Source of the DNA: Dipetalonema caudispina
Taxonomy: Eukaryota; Nematoda; Chromadorea; Rhabditida; Onchocercidae
NCBI GenBank assembly: GCA_013365325.1
Contig: JABVXV010000071.1
Location: 124,001-188,000 of the forward strand
Length of the DNA stretch: 64,000 nt
Reading direction: 5' to 3'
Shown: positions 27,033-39,678 of the stretch, piece by piece
Layout of the letters: every line of letters begins with the position of its first letter
How positions within the stretch are numbered: the first letter of the stretch is position 1
Program-made: the position numbers and the translations under genes
The notes under the pieces: model-generated
Seen by the model: only the letters and a program-made list of their open reading frames with translations
What the model was told of the DNA's origin: nothing
The model's database searches: none

Positions 27033-28801
27033 TTAACCATCGATAACATCGAATTTAATGGTGTGATAGATGCAAGCAACATATGAATCAACTGGAACAC
27101 AAAGTTCGTCGATAGTTTGTCGTAGCGTTGCGCGGTATGATTCGGAAATAGTTGGATAGTTTTCGTAAGTCCTACATAAACGTTGACACTGTCGTAGGTT
27201 GGTTGCTGCTAACTGTGGACGATCCATGATATGAATTACTGCTGTAAAAACACCCTAAACAGAATTCGATTGAATCTGTAATTTTACAAGATAAGTTGTA
27301 ATATGGTAATTCATTCTAAATCCCCATTTCTAAAGATGATTCAGGACTACAAATATCTAAATGAAAAGCGATGTGAAGAGTGAGTATAACGCTTCCAAAA
27401 AATATTGAACTTTATGGTTTGTAACTTGCTATGAGATTGATCTTGATTTCCAATTTATTTTTAGTTCAGATTCTACACGCAACAAATTAATAATTATTTT
27501 GGATTAAATGTAACCTGTTTTAGATAATTCCAATATTCTTCCAACTGTCCATTATAATGAAGGTTTTTTTCTCGTAATTGTTCTGATGATGGTGTGCAAA
27601 TCTGTGAAATATCTGAATTGTGCTATGCTTCCGTGACAATACAGCTGATACCACCAGATCATATAACTAATTTTTTTGCAGAAATAATGATGTGTAAAAT
27701 GGTACCTTAAGAATGAAAGTTTTGTAAAGCGACGTAGAATTACACTGATCAAGTCCTTCGCTTTGAATGTAACTTTCCATATCTCTGTCAAATGATTTCA
27801 GCGGCTGGCATAAATTACAAAATCTGCTGCAAACAGGAATAGTTTTAAGAATATATACTGAGTATAAAAAAAAATTGGTTTAGATTAGGAATTTAAAATT
27901 TCAGTGAAGAATATGCAATTTAGGTATAAATATGATACCATGTACTTTTCCCATCAAGCATCGATCTCAATTTTTGATTAGCACTTTGTGGACACCAATC
28001 ATCCTGCGTAATATTAGTGCAAATGTGTTTAATATTACTGATGACTTCATCCTCTTCCACCCTGCATGGTATGTTTGTTCCAAGATGTATGAATGATTCA
28101 ATATATGGATTGTTGATTAGTTTCTTTAGTTGAAAATTCAACCGTGCACGGAAACATCTGCAAATTTTTCATAATAATTTGTATGTTCCTGAGCTATTTC
28201 AACAAATACAGGATACAATCATAATGAAAAATATACCCCGGAAATGTAATTGTTCTTGTATTTCCATTTTGTTCTGTAATTAATAATTGATCAGCATCAT
28301 CAACCGACGGCATCAATTCGAATTGCACATTTATTGTTTTCCGATCAATTAATTCAAAATGCTCTGGAAAGATATCAATTCCGTCAAATTTAAATTTATT
28401 TTTGACAATTATGATCATCTATTTTAGGCATCTCTTCAGCATTATGACATCTGAAATGCTGATTAGTCTTATCATCAGTTGTTGTCAAACGATTCCATTT
28501 AGTTCATTTCATTTTTTTAATAAAGATTTCTAGGAGCTGTGAGAAAGTTAAACGAAATTGAGGAGTCAGTTCGAAGAGATTAACCGATTGAAAAAAGGAC
28601 GTGTGGTACGTATCGAAGATTTCTTCAGTTACGTTGATGATAACGCAGCAAAAATTTAGCTACTTTGATAATATCAAAGAAAGCTAACTTACGGCCAGGA
28701 CAAGCTTGAGTTACGTTATCACGTACGACAATATGAATTTGTCGTGCTGTAGTTGTTGTCATAAAAATGACGGACAAGAAATAGAAATAGCAAATTAGCA
28801 T
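27033..28801 (-). CDS. Secreted Cys-rich protein, family not recognised
   Basis: Six exons (28801-28693, 28363-28237, 28157-27939, 27826-27706, 27601-27515, 27254-27033) join in phase to give 294 residues. The N-terminus is a signal peptide (MLICYFYFLSVIFMTTTTA). The mature part has about 15 Cys, including ACPGQHFEL, CRFCNLCQ, RQCQRLC and ELCVP, with no membrane segment, so a disulphide-bonded extracellular protein is likely. A strong acceptor (CTAATTTCACAG) ending at 28823 places the start at 28801 rather than at the in-frame ATG at 28855. The middle contains an acidic, Asn-rich section with possible N-glycosylation sites (NIT, NST). I do not recognise a domain. It is convergent with GPKOW and on the same strand as the six-cysteine membrane protein upstream. 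Confidence 0.8.
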
Positions 28802-28822
28802 GATTTGCTGATGATAAAAGCA

Positions 28823-30166
28823 CTGTGAAATTAGTAAAATTTGTTGATGCAACATTTGGTATACATCAATAAATTCTGGTTGAAGATGAAAAGTATCACT
28901 GGATAGCGACGGTCGATTACATCTCCCCTTGCATTCTTTGTGTATCCGGTTCTTCTTTCAAATTTATCGCAATTAAGAACGTAAACATAACGTTTCCAAT
29001 TATCATCAGAAAAAAAAAAATGAAATTATGTACAAATTTCTTAAATTTTCATTTATGCCCAAAAATTTTTCCCCAATTTTTTTTCTTTAAAACATCATAA
29101 GTTATCATATATATAAACAGAGAGGATCTATTTCTCTTAGAATAATAATATTTCAAATATTGCATTCAACCAATAGCAATAAGACCCTTATTGCTTTAAG
29201 CTACAAATGGGTAATAGATGCATAAACAAACTAACCTGACAAATTCCTGGAAACTTTTCATTTTGAGCATAAATATACCATTGATTGCTTATAAATACTA
29301 CTCCTTACGTATTTCGATATTACTATTTGTAATTTGAAGTGGTTAAATGTTCTATTTACTGTGTCTAATTTTGTACAAAGTGTAACTACGATCATTTTAG
29401 AGTACAAATTTGTTGAATAAATAAATTCATTTTTGTTGAATTTTTCGATATGAATGCATACATACCAAATATCTCAAATATGGCATTCAGAATTTTCGAT
29501 ACAACCCAAATTGTCCATAGATTTTTGTCCTGCATAAAAAATGACAGATATTCATTAATCAATCAATTATTGTACCGTCATATTTCAGTCAAAATATTGT
29601 GCAAAAATGCAATAGCTATTCAAATTCTGATCACAACAGTAAAAAAAAAGGTTTGCATTATAAGAGAGTTTGGCATGATACCATTGTGCTACTGATCGAA
29701 AAAAAAAGTTGTCGAGGTAGTTTCGATCAGCAGTTGTTGTTTAATATCAACAGGTAGTGCAAAAAATTTGAGATGTAGAATGAAAACAAACATGGTTGGT
29801 TGTTTTTAAATCATAATTTGGCTTTCTATGAACTTCATTTCTATTCGAATAACATTTCTTCCGGAAATATTTTCAATAAAATCATAAATGTCATCGCAAA
29901 ATTAATTGAATCTTCAAAAATATCATTTCGGAGAAAGTGGTTAGCACATTGAAGCCAAAGTTAGTGAAAGTTGTCAATCAAATTCAAAAGTTGTTCATTC
30001 AATGAAAATTTTACATCAATTAAAAAGTTAATATAGGCATGACATGATGATGTATTTTAAGTGAATGATTAAGTTATAGTTTTCGTAAGCGATAGGATCG
30101 TTCATTTGCTTATTTCAATTATCAGATATTGATAAGCAAAGATAATAAAATTATTTTTTCACTTTT
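28823..30166. other. No supported gene
   Basis: Spacer between two minus-strand genes. A plus-strand open frame at 29450-29695 has no splice context or family resemblance and is AT-driven. Confidence 0.55.
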
Positions 30167-31025
30167 TCAATCGTGACACGATCTCCGTATGCACCATACC
30201 AAACCAGACCAAAGCATTTTGAGTAGTATCAATATTAATACAATGCTGAAAATGAGTTCTTTATATAATGCAAAAGAAATTATTGTAGTCCAGAATTGAA
30301 AGAAATCTCAAACTTTTAGGTATTCATAATCCAGAAATCCGAATACTTACGTAAGCCAATATCGAATATGCCAGCAACATTCTTTTGGAACATTTTCACA
30401 GCATTGATAAAATACGAAAATATTGTTGTTTGGACATCTATAAATTAAACAAATCTTATAATTAGTTAAAACTAGGGAATGATTTAACAAGGAAATGATG
30501 AGAAATTTAGTTTAAAATCAAAATTTTTCAGATAAAGTCTTTGTTAATTATAATTACTAATGTTGTTCACTAATGTAAATTTTTTCCTTCTAATCTTTTA
30601 ATTTAGGCAAATGCGTCTATGATTCTTGAGTAAATACTTCTCATCTTTAAATTTGAGAGTACCTTTCCAACCGACACCAGTCATTTAAGAAATAATATCA
30701 ATATTAAATCTAAGTTACGAATCTACCATTTGTAGTTCCTTTTCAAATATATAAAACTCTAAAGTTGAATAAAAAAAAAAAAAGCGAGGAAGGAAAAAGA
30801 GAAATGAACAAACTTTTTGCCATCACATTCCAAGACAGATTGTTGAGATTTCATCACTTCACCGATATCAACGACAGTTTGCCTGGCTTTCTCGGCAATC
30901 TGATCGGTAAGTCGCCTATTGGATACCTCTTTATACTCATCTCTGTTCTCGCATCGTGTTATTAGAATGGGACACACAAATATCGTTACACAAATCGCAT
31001 GTCGTTGGAGTAGCAACTGCATCAT
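30167..31025 (-). CDS. Small type I membrane protein with six-Cys ectodomain
   Basis: Three exons (31025-30814, 30437-30351, 30245-30167) join in phase to give 125 residues. There is a signal peptide (MMQLLLQRHAICVTIFVCPI) and a charged helical stretch. A compact motif of six Cys then follows: ECDGKKC, YQCC and KECCW. It is followed directly by a membrane helix (TIVLILILLKML) and a short basic tail (CIRRSCHD). The arrangement C-C-CC-CC immediately before a single TM is that of the Shisa/WBP1/VOPP1-like group (the STMC6 superfamily), whose members act in protein trafficking or as adaptors. That link is an inference from spacing. A TTTCTAATAG acceptor ends 3 nt before the ATG, consistent with trans-splicing. 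The donor of exon 1 (AA|GTTTGT) is weak. Confidence 0.75.
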
Positions 31026-32670
31026 TTCTATTAGAAAGAAGAGTTTTTTTAATTTGACATCTTTTTGTAAGCAATGCACGCTGATTGTTTCAAATAGTAT
31101 CAGAAATTTTTTAAATTAGATAAGTGCTAAAAGTTGCAACAATTTATTGAAAGCGCTTTTTTTTTTTTTTTTTTTTTTTTGTTGTTGATAAAACCAAAAA
31201 CAAAAATTGTTTCCGATTTATACGGGAATGTTCCATTGAAGATTATATCAAAATTACTATCCATTTGTTTAACCCTATCAGTAGATTATCTCGTGGATTA
31301 CACATCTAATAGAACTGAAAAAAGTACCTTGGTAAAAAGAATTGTGGTAAAAATATCAAGCTGTTCGTAAAAAATGCTATCTAACCTTATCGATAAACCT
31401 ATGATAGTATCCGCTCTTGCTAATGATAAAATTATACTTGTTTGACTAAATAGCTTCTTCCAATTTCTGACTTATTAAATTCCATCTATAATTCTTTGTT
31501 ATAGTTAAAATCTTTTGCTATTCTTTCTGTAACGTAATATAAATACTTTTTTTTAGAAATTTATCGGTTTTTTATTAATTTATTTAAGTTTAAATTTCAT
31601 TTACATAACCCAATATCATACTAAAAATTTACTGCTACTTGAACTTTTTAAATCTTATATTTTCCAAAAAAAAAAAAGAAAAAATAAAACTATCACTTGA
31701 ATTGTTGTCTAAGGGACAAAAGTGAAAATGAATATTATACAAGCAGAGGGAGAGGAAGAGAGTGTTGAATCATATTTCTCTTATATTATTATTGTTGAAT
31801 GTAAGCTCGATGTAACAAAAATTAGCTTAGATGATTGCCAGAACAGAGAGAGATGATATTGTAGAGGGAAATAAAAAGTGAAGGAAGAGGGATTAGAGGA
31901 GTAATTGGGAAGGACAGTTTTTCTGTAGAAAAACGAAATTTGTCATCGATATAAAGACAAAAAAAAAAAAAAATTGGAGAAGTTATATTATATTTGATGT
32001 ACTTTCCCTTTCTTTTCTATTAAATAACCACAAATCAGTACTCTTCACGAAATCGATTGGTTCAATTAATTTTTAATTTGTTGAACTTGTTTCTTTTTTT
32101 TTTTTTGGAAGAAAATGAAGACAGAATTATATGCAAAATATTTGATATTATCTATTGAAACGGAAATAATTAATACTACATCTTAAACAAAAAAAAAAAA
32201 AATTCAAACAAGAATTTGAATTGTATGATTTTGTACAGAAGAAAATATTGGATCTATTGGTGTTATTTAGACGCTTAGGGTATGAATAGCATAGAAATGA
32301 CGATGTCAATATCACTACCACCACCGCTATCATCAACAATAACAACGTGGAATAACAGCAAAAAGTTTGTTCGTCTGTCCTCAAATTGTCCCAACTCCTT
32401 CCAACAATCCTGGCAGACAACATTCACCACTCTTCGTCTCCTTTTTCATTCTTCTATCGATGATGAAACTTCTGGTTTTGATCAGATCAGTGTATGTAAC
32501 TAATGGTTCATACCGTTAACAACAACACCTTCTGCATAATTTATTTCACTTTTTCCTTCATTTTCTACAAAAATTGAAAATTTTATGATTCATAAATATA
32601 AATGATTTAGTGTAGGTGAGTTGAAAAAAAGATAGGCAGATATAGGTGGGTGATAAATTTGGAACTTTTG
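31026..32670. other. No supported gene
   Basis: AT-rich, with a 24-base T tract near 31158-31181 and A tracts near 31960 and 32190. Plus- and minus-strand open frames overlap at 32148-32503, one of them with a hydrophobic run, but neither shows a family signature or clear splice sites. Confidence 0.45.
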
Positions 32671-33147
32671 AATAGATGTCATCTATTATATCAGTTGTTA
32701 GAGGTAATATTGGTATTCGGTATCTGTTGCTATTTAATTAACCGATAATAATAACAATGGTTTTCTATCTCATTTACTTTTGGGATAATTCGATTATCAG
32801 AAAGAACAATCAGTACATAAGAGTTCATGGCATGACCTTGTTTGCATACGGTCGTATCATCAGCAGAAGATATTTCATGTTGAAATATTGAGTTTATGTA
32901 ATGTTGACTATTATTTTTACTTATTACTTATTTTTCAATAATTCTTTCTATACTTCCTTAGCAGAAAAGGTGCCAAGAATGATCTTGGCCGCCGCAAAAC
33001 GAAAAAGAGCCAAGTTAATGACAACCGATAAGTTAGTGGTACTCGGGAACCGGATTTAAAGAATGAAGATGCTCTTCCGCTTTTTTCCACGAATCATAGA
33101 ATGTTCATTTCTGATTTTCTATTATAAGACGTGTTATAGTGAATGAC
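32671..33147. repeat. Inverted repeat, left arm
   Basis: About 477 bp whose reverse complement recurs at 38497-39505 with only scattered differences, for example GAAGATGCTCTTCCGC and GGTATTCGGTATCTGTTGC in both. A 9 bp indel lies near the outer end. The two arms flank the OSGIN gene, about 5.3 kb apart. Confidence 0.95.
32965..33059 (+). pseudogene. Duplicated terminal exon, orphan copy
   Basis: Following the acceptor TTCCTTAGCAG, the phase-1 frame reads EKVPRMILAAAKRKRAKLM and ends GNRI-stop after 30 residues. It is the counterpart of the terminal exon 39220-39126 in the other repeat arm. Three residues differ (M/I, I/T, A/T). The partner first exon of the other copy lies outside the repeat and has no copy here, so this exon is probably stranded. 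An upstream plus-strand open frame (32282-32503) could be joined in phase through a weak donor, so a chimeric gene is not excluded. Confidence 0.45.
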
Positions 33148-34916
33148 TGCATTGTTTTCAATCCGAATTGTAGAAATTACGAAGCTTTCAAGAGATTTTG
33201 CTCAAAATTCATTAATTTTTTTTCGATAAAAGTAATGTCTCATGTACACTAAAAGTAGTTTCTATTAAATGAAACAACAGTGATGTCGTCAGTTGAGTGG
33301 TAAATAATGAATTATTTCTAGTGTATTGATTGATGAATGTCTGTGTAATGTGTAATTGGTGTTCAGTTCAGTCCGATCATTCGATATACCCTTACCATAG
33401 AATTCTTCCACTTTTCGTTTACATGCGTAGCATTGGTTGCTGCGGCAATTCCGAAATCTACTGATTTAAACTATTTGTGAGAGAAACTTCACAGTTCATT
33501 GTCATCTCATTTGTTCCAAAATAATTAACTAAGCAGCTTGCATTATTGGATCTCACGAAGGTGATATTAATTTTCGTCTAGAGCAACTTCTGTTCTGTAT
33601 GTTTACCAAACTTTTGGATAATTTTATTACTTCGAATGCTTTTACACGCAGTGTAAGCAACTTTGAAACAAATCATATCACAAAGGATTTTATTGGTCGT
33701 ATAACGCTGTAATACAATATTTCCTTGTGTATCTATGCATGATAATTTTGAACGAAATGTCAGTTCTTAGTAGATAAACAAGAACAAATGACAAACAACA
33801 TTTGCCGAAAAGTTTCGCGCCTTAAAATTTCAAATCTCCCTAAGAAAGAAGACTAAATGACAAATTATCGTAGTCTCTTTGTCACAAAAAAAAAAAAGAA
33901 AAATACCGCATATGCTTAAATCGTGTTACCACAGATAAGCAGATAATATGTGTTAAAATGAATTAGCAACAGACATAATGAGAGCGAAGGTTATAATACT
34001 GAAGTCAGTGGCATCTGGTCTTTAAAGTTGCATCTTACTAAATTTTAGAATTTTCGGGGTTTAACAATTTGTAACTTATAACATTGTAAAGTAAGATGTA
34101 TTTAGTTTAAGAACTAAGATTATGAATTACATGACTAACTCTTAAAACGTTATGTTCAGACCCGGCTGCAAGCAAGTAAAGAGGAAACAGAAAGAAACAT
34201 ATATGAGTTTCGTCCGAAAACTAGCCTCGTTATCTATAAATATTACGTTATCAACTAACACTTTCATTTAGATGATTTCGAATAACATAAAACAATGTTA
34301 ATGGAAAAAATCTCCAAAATGACTCGCGTCCTTCATTATTACATACTTTCACACATAAGTGATTACATAAAAGCTAAAATATTTAAAATGACATTCACCA
34401 GAAAACCGAACAAATTGAAAAACTAGCACTTTCGTATTAGTTTTGTCGTTCAGTAAAATAAGAACGACGAACAAATAATGACAAAATGTTCGTCGTTCAT
34501 ACTACACTTGAACTTACAGACTTGACTAAATAAAATATACACCTCTCTTACTTCTAAAATATAATAAAGTGTCTGTACAACTTTTTTTTTCTGTAAATTG
34601 CGTATATTATGAGTTGTTACAACAAGTGCTACTTAAGAGTAGAAAATTTTGGATTTATCACAGCGAAATTCCTTTCATTCGAAAGAATGTTGGCAACACT
34701 ATTTCACTTTGATCCTGCACCTGGAAAATGACCATATTTCCACTTATCTATCCTCCTTCATTTTTCACTTTTTTAATTAGAATTAATATTCTCTTATCGA
34801 TGATTTTGATTTTTGATTAAAAAAAGCAAACTGAGCCATTTTAATTTCAAGCATTTTGCTAATCGCTAGTGCCAACTACTCAATACTTGATTAAATGAAG
34901 TGAATCATGATCAAAA
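33148..34916. other. No supported gene
   Basis: Spacer between the left repeat arm and the OSGIN 3' end. No long frame or repeat seen. Confidence 0.55.
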
Positions 34917-37900
34917 TTACATCAGATATCGAGCAACATCCATCGCGCCTCCTGCAACAGTTTTTTTTTTTCACAAATTGGATTATTATTTCAAAAATGG
35001 TAGAAAAAATCCTACAGTCATTTGGTAATTATTATGATAAAACTAAAACGAAATTTTATACTTTGATTTACTTTGGCATTTATATCTTACCAACAAGGTA
35101 TCGCACAAAATGATCGCCCGCAAGTGAACCGATACGAAAGAGTGATGGGTCTTCGCTGCAGTAATAGTCTTGAAATGTATACTTGTCCGTTAACATGCTC
35201 AGATCTGACTGTTTACCAGCACACACGCATAAAACTCGAAAATGTTCCTGAAAAGCATAAAATTTCGCTAAGAATCTGTTGGGAAAGAAGCAATAATAAT
35301 TTTCTTGATATCATCGATGACACAGATATCCGTCAAGCATGTAGAGTGCTGTTTCGAGTTAAATCATCTTTTTCAGTATGCAAAGTTTCATTTCATATTT
35401 CAATATTCCATGATGCATGTTTCATGGTATCATTCTTTTTTTTATATCCAAAGTACGGGATACAACAATTCGTGCGCAGAAGTGACACACCAAAAAGCTT
35501 ACCGTAAAAATTCCTTGAAGACTTTTGATGCGAACTGTGCCTCTATTCAACGATTCGACGGTAGCACATGTAACTTTGGTATAGTAATAATCTTCACAAT
35601 TTCCCGTCATTAATTTGAAAACTCTTGAATACTCTGGATAGAGAGATGGACTAAGCCGTGATAACTGTATAACTAAAACATGGTCTGATAATTCTAGTAA
35701 AAGAGTTGTTTTAGGAAAGTTTTTCAAATAATATTTAGCACTGCTACGGATGAAACCACGTGGCAATTCTCAAAGATTAATTCAAGTATGATTTCTTAAG
35801 CATAATCTAAAGGGCAGAATAATCCACGGACATTTGTTCTAGCAGCAAAAAATCAAATTCCATTCGCCCACTACTTTTGCAATATCGAGTTTTAAAAATC
35901 CACTTTCTTATTTCAAAAGTTTCAAAGTTTACATCGCAGTTGCTTGTCGGAACGACGAATTACATGAAGCACAGGAATACATGAAGTGAGACAATGTAAT
36001 ATTGAATCCGCAGCGCTAACTCCATCTCCAACTACAACAACTTTCCCCTTTGAAAACTTGGCTGTAGTTGGTGAATTAAGCAGTCGTTTCAAATCGCGAA
36101 GATTGTAAACAATGCGATCCTCTTCCAATTCTCCTTTCACCTGAAAATGAAAGCTTCGGATTTTTAAGATTTTTTTTCTGCTTCAATTACAATGAATAAC
36201 TCATCTACGCAACGTCTTTTAAATCGTGCGCAATTTTCCTTGTCCTTTTCCTTCCAAGTATAAAAACAGAAGTCATCTCCTGAACCATTTTATTCCTTGC
36301 ACTTTTCAATCTCTGTTGTTTTCCCACCTTTTTCATATTTCATGGACATAATTATTTTTATCAGAAAAGCAAAACTTACACCAAGCAATCGATCCTGATT
36401 TTTGCCACATGCTAATACAACCTTCTTACATCTCAACAGCACAGGTTCACCATTTCTTGTGCCACGAACTTCCCAAAATCCCTCCATGCAGCTACTTGAA
36501 CATTTCTAAAAAAAATTAAGCGTCTAGTCAGCTTTTTTTTTCCAAATTGCAAATTAGTCATTAGGAATCACGCTAGCAAGTGAGGTAGGTGAAGCGGCCT
36601 AATCACTGACTTCGTGGATCTCTTCCAACAATCACTGCTAACGCACGGCAACACGCCGGACTGAGTGACCAAAATATCTACAGTATATTATATAAACAAA
36701 TATCACGCTCTTATTGAATGTTAACTTTAAACTATCACCTCTATGTGCGTCACTTTCAAACCACAAATAATATTTTTGTTTTTATACACTCTTATCGCAT
36801 AATCGGATAGATATTTTCGATAAAGTGGTGCTGGAAGACGACTATCAAACTTATTTCCACCACACCAGTCAGCAACAAGAAAAGCTGGAAGATCTAGAAA
36901 ACTGCTTATACTGACCGATACCATCTGAAATGCATGTTATTCAAAATAAAACTGCTTTCTTGGTAAAATTTCCCAAACATACAATTGTACTTGAAAGAAA
37001 ATATTCACGTCGTCGTCGTAATTATTCCAAGATCCACCAATCGGTGTTTGTGCGACTACTAAATGTGGAATAGCACGGCTACGATCGTATATCCAACAAA
37101 GTTTCGATCTGCCAAGAGTTCCGGTGTCAGCATTAGGACGCACCAAGGTGTCATACAACAGTGAAAGGGGTCTTGCTCCATTATTCATCATATTGATGCT
37201 ATTATCAAGCCAAGATAAGTCCTAAAGTTAACTAATATTTAGATGTTTTGATCAAAAGAAATTTTTTGCCCACTCGTATACTAAACAATATTTAAGTGAA
37301 TTATAATTTGAATATTTATAACTTTTATTTTAAAGGTATTTCACAAAAATAACCTGGTCGATTAATGATTCCTCGCCATGTTCAATGAGTTTCTCATGGA
37401 TCAGACCATTAGGATGAGGGCCATCAACCGGAGAGTAAAAAGGTAACCAGCCCGAAAGAAATGCTGATAACGATAAGCCTGCTGGTCCATTTCCTGAAGA
37501 TTTTGAATTATTCGTTTATTTGCATATGTATTTCACTTTAATCAACCGAATAACTGTGACATTAATTGTAGTATTTTTTTTGCTTTTCTAAAGTCAATCT
37601 GCTTACATACGACTATCTCATCGACTCAAAGATTCTCACCCACCATTTAAGCTGTCGGCTAGTCATTAATTTTATTGAAATTTCAATACGGTTCTTCTTT
37701 TCAGGATTTTTCATCAAAGTTTCGGACGATCAACTTTAATGGAACCACATGATACATTCAATCAAACAGCCTCTAACAGGAAGTTAACGTGGGTCACTTT
37801 TGGGCTCTCTGGACTCTTAAGATTATTCTGCGGTGAAATTATCTAGAACAAATGTATGGCTATCAAAGAAAAAGAGTAAAAAAAAAAATAACGAAAAACA

Positions 37901-38032
37901 AATTCCAACAAATAAATAATTACCAACGACGATCACTTCCGTATCCAATTTCGCAACCGGTGATGTTGACGGTGATTCATCACACATCAAGGAATTCGTA
38001 CCACACCGGCAAAGCAAATGTCCATTTCTCAT
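34917..38032 (-). CDS. OSGIN1/2 homologue: OSGIN-type oxidative stress growth inhibitor
   Basis: Nine exons (38032-37924, 37493-37354, 37221-37009, 36924-36739, 36505-36380, 36140-35933, 35684-35503, 35247-35091, 34951-34917) join in phase to give 451 residues, near the 477-505 of human OSGIN1/2. A dinucleotide-binding loop ([16 protein letters not shown]) opens the fold. [38 protein letters not shown] and a second glycine motif ([17 protein letters not shown]) follow. The end carries [16 protein letters not shown] and the family signature [17 protein letters not shown]. Family knowledge: OSGINs are flavin monooxygenase-related proteins linked to oxidative stress, growth control and apoptosis. 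A TTTTTTATAG acceptor ends 37 nt before the ATG. The plus-strand frame at 35073-35507 is antisense to exons 7-8. The gene is enclosed by the inverted repeat. Confidence 0.95.
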
Positions 38033-38496
38033 TTGTTTGCACTTTTATTTCAGTGAAGGTTCAATCACCTATAAAAAAGAGATATCTCGTCTAGACAAAG
38101 TTTTTCGGATCAATTTTTGTAATTTTGCTTCAACGTTTACGCATAATGTCATAAAAGAATAAAAAGTTACAACAAATTCCACACAAAAAAAACCTATCGG
38201 AAAAAAACTGTCATTAATGCTATTTGTAAATAATTTAAAAATAATTCTTTCTACTTTTGTCAGTATTTCTACGTGATGTATTAAAATGAGTTTCGTCATT
38301 TTCTTGTCAGCTTTTCCGCTGAATGTTTAAATCGTCTTGTACAGAAAGAAAAATTCTGAGGCACTGAATTGCACACCGTAACGTGATAAAGATGAATCAA
38401 AATTCAATAAAGACAAACATATTCAAAATTAAGGAAAATTTTAAAAAAATCAAAGGCCAATGCACTGTTTCTCACATCATCGGATAGATTATCCTG

Positions 38497-39505
38497 TTAC
38501 TCACTATAGCACGTCTTATAAAAGGAAATCAGAAATGAACATTCTATGATTCGTGGAAAAATAGCCATGTTCAACATAGAAATATAGTAGGCACGTGGTT
38601 AGCAGAATAAGAAATAAAGATAAAGAAAGATCGGTATCTGTTTTCTGCAATGTTAAAAACTCTCCGATACCTCTTACGATAAACTTTTGTTTCACTCTTT
38701 CGCAATACATTTCAAAATCACAACAGTTTGTAGAAAAACAAAGAACGATCATACACTATAAACCTTCTTTTTGTTCTCTCATTCGGTTATTGTAACTCCT
38801 CTGGATATCCTAAGTGTTTCATGTACCTAAAATCCCTTGGCTCCTTAAATATTCAGAGTAATCTAAGCACTTCAAATACCTCAACTATTACGGATGATTT
38901 AAGTATTTCAAAAATCTTAAGCATTCTATACCTTCAGCATTTGGCATATTTTAAGCGATACGAACAGTTTAATTACTTCAGATTCCAACGGAACTTCGGA
39001 TATGATGAATTCGGCCATTTCATCTCATAAGCACACTTGATGCTTTTTATTAAATTTCTTAAACATCATGAAGGAATGATCCAAAATCAAAAACAAAAAA
39101 AGAAGCGGAAGAGCATCTTCATTCTTTAAATCCGGTTCCCGAGTACCACTAACTTATCGGTTGTCATTAACTTGGCTCTTTTTCGTTTTGCGGTGGCCAA
39201 GGTTATTCTTGGCACCTTTTCTGCTAAGGAAGTATAGAAAGAATTATTGAAAAATAAGTAATAAGTAAAAATAATAGTCAGCATTACATAAACTTAATAT
39301 TTCAACATGAAATATCTTCTGCTGATGATACGACCGTATGCAAGCAAGGTCATGCCATGAACTCTTCTGTACTGATTGTTCTTTCTGATAATCGAATTAT
39401 CCCAAAAGTAAATGAGATAGAAAACCATTGTTATTATTATCAGTTAATTAAATAGCAACAGATACCGAATACCAATATTACCTTTAGTAACTGATAACAT
39501 CTATT
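38497..39505. repeat. Inverted repeat, right arm with a ~525 bp insertion
   Basis: The arm matches the reverse complement of 32671-33147 in two blocks: 38497-38573 (TCACTATAGCACGTCTTATA...TTCGTGGAAAAA) and about 39099-39505. Between them, 38574-39098 has no counterpart in the left arm, so it was inserted here or deleted there. The break falls in a T/A tract next to GCTCTTCCGC. Confidence 0.93.
38810..38985. repeat. Degenerate minisatellite, ~17-19 bp period
   Basis: Diverged units resembling CTTAAGCATTTCAAATAC recur about ten times, for example CTAAGCACTTCAAATAC, TTAAGTATTTCAAAAAT and CTTAAGCATTCTATAC. The block lies inside the extra segment of the right repeat arm. Confidence 0.55.
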
Positions 39506-39635
39506 ACTTGATAAATTTCAATTATCTGACCACTTCTTCGTACATCTGTCTGTCAGCGCGAACCTGTTTATTTTCTCCACTGTGCATGTAGGTATATGTG
39601 TGTATGTATGTATATGTGTATGTGTATGTATGTGT

Positions 39636-39678
<43 letters not shown>

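Noticed and set aside
28363..28436. Alternative exon start at 28436 (CHNAEEMPKIDDHNCQK)
   Set aside because: The frame closes with TAA and does not match the phase of exon 1. The acceptor TATCTTTCCAG at 28364 restores the frame of the secreted protein.
32148..32503. Overlapping plus and minus frames beside the left repeat arm
   Set aside because: One is Ser/Thr-rich, the other has a hydrophobic run. Neither has clear splice sites or a recognisable motif, so I did not call a gene.
35073..35507. 144-codon plus-strand open frame
   Set aside because: It is antisense to OSGIN exons 7-8, whose minus-strand translation contains the family signature [14 protein letters not shown].
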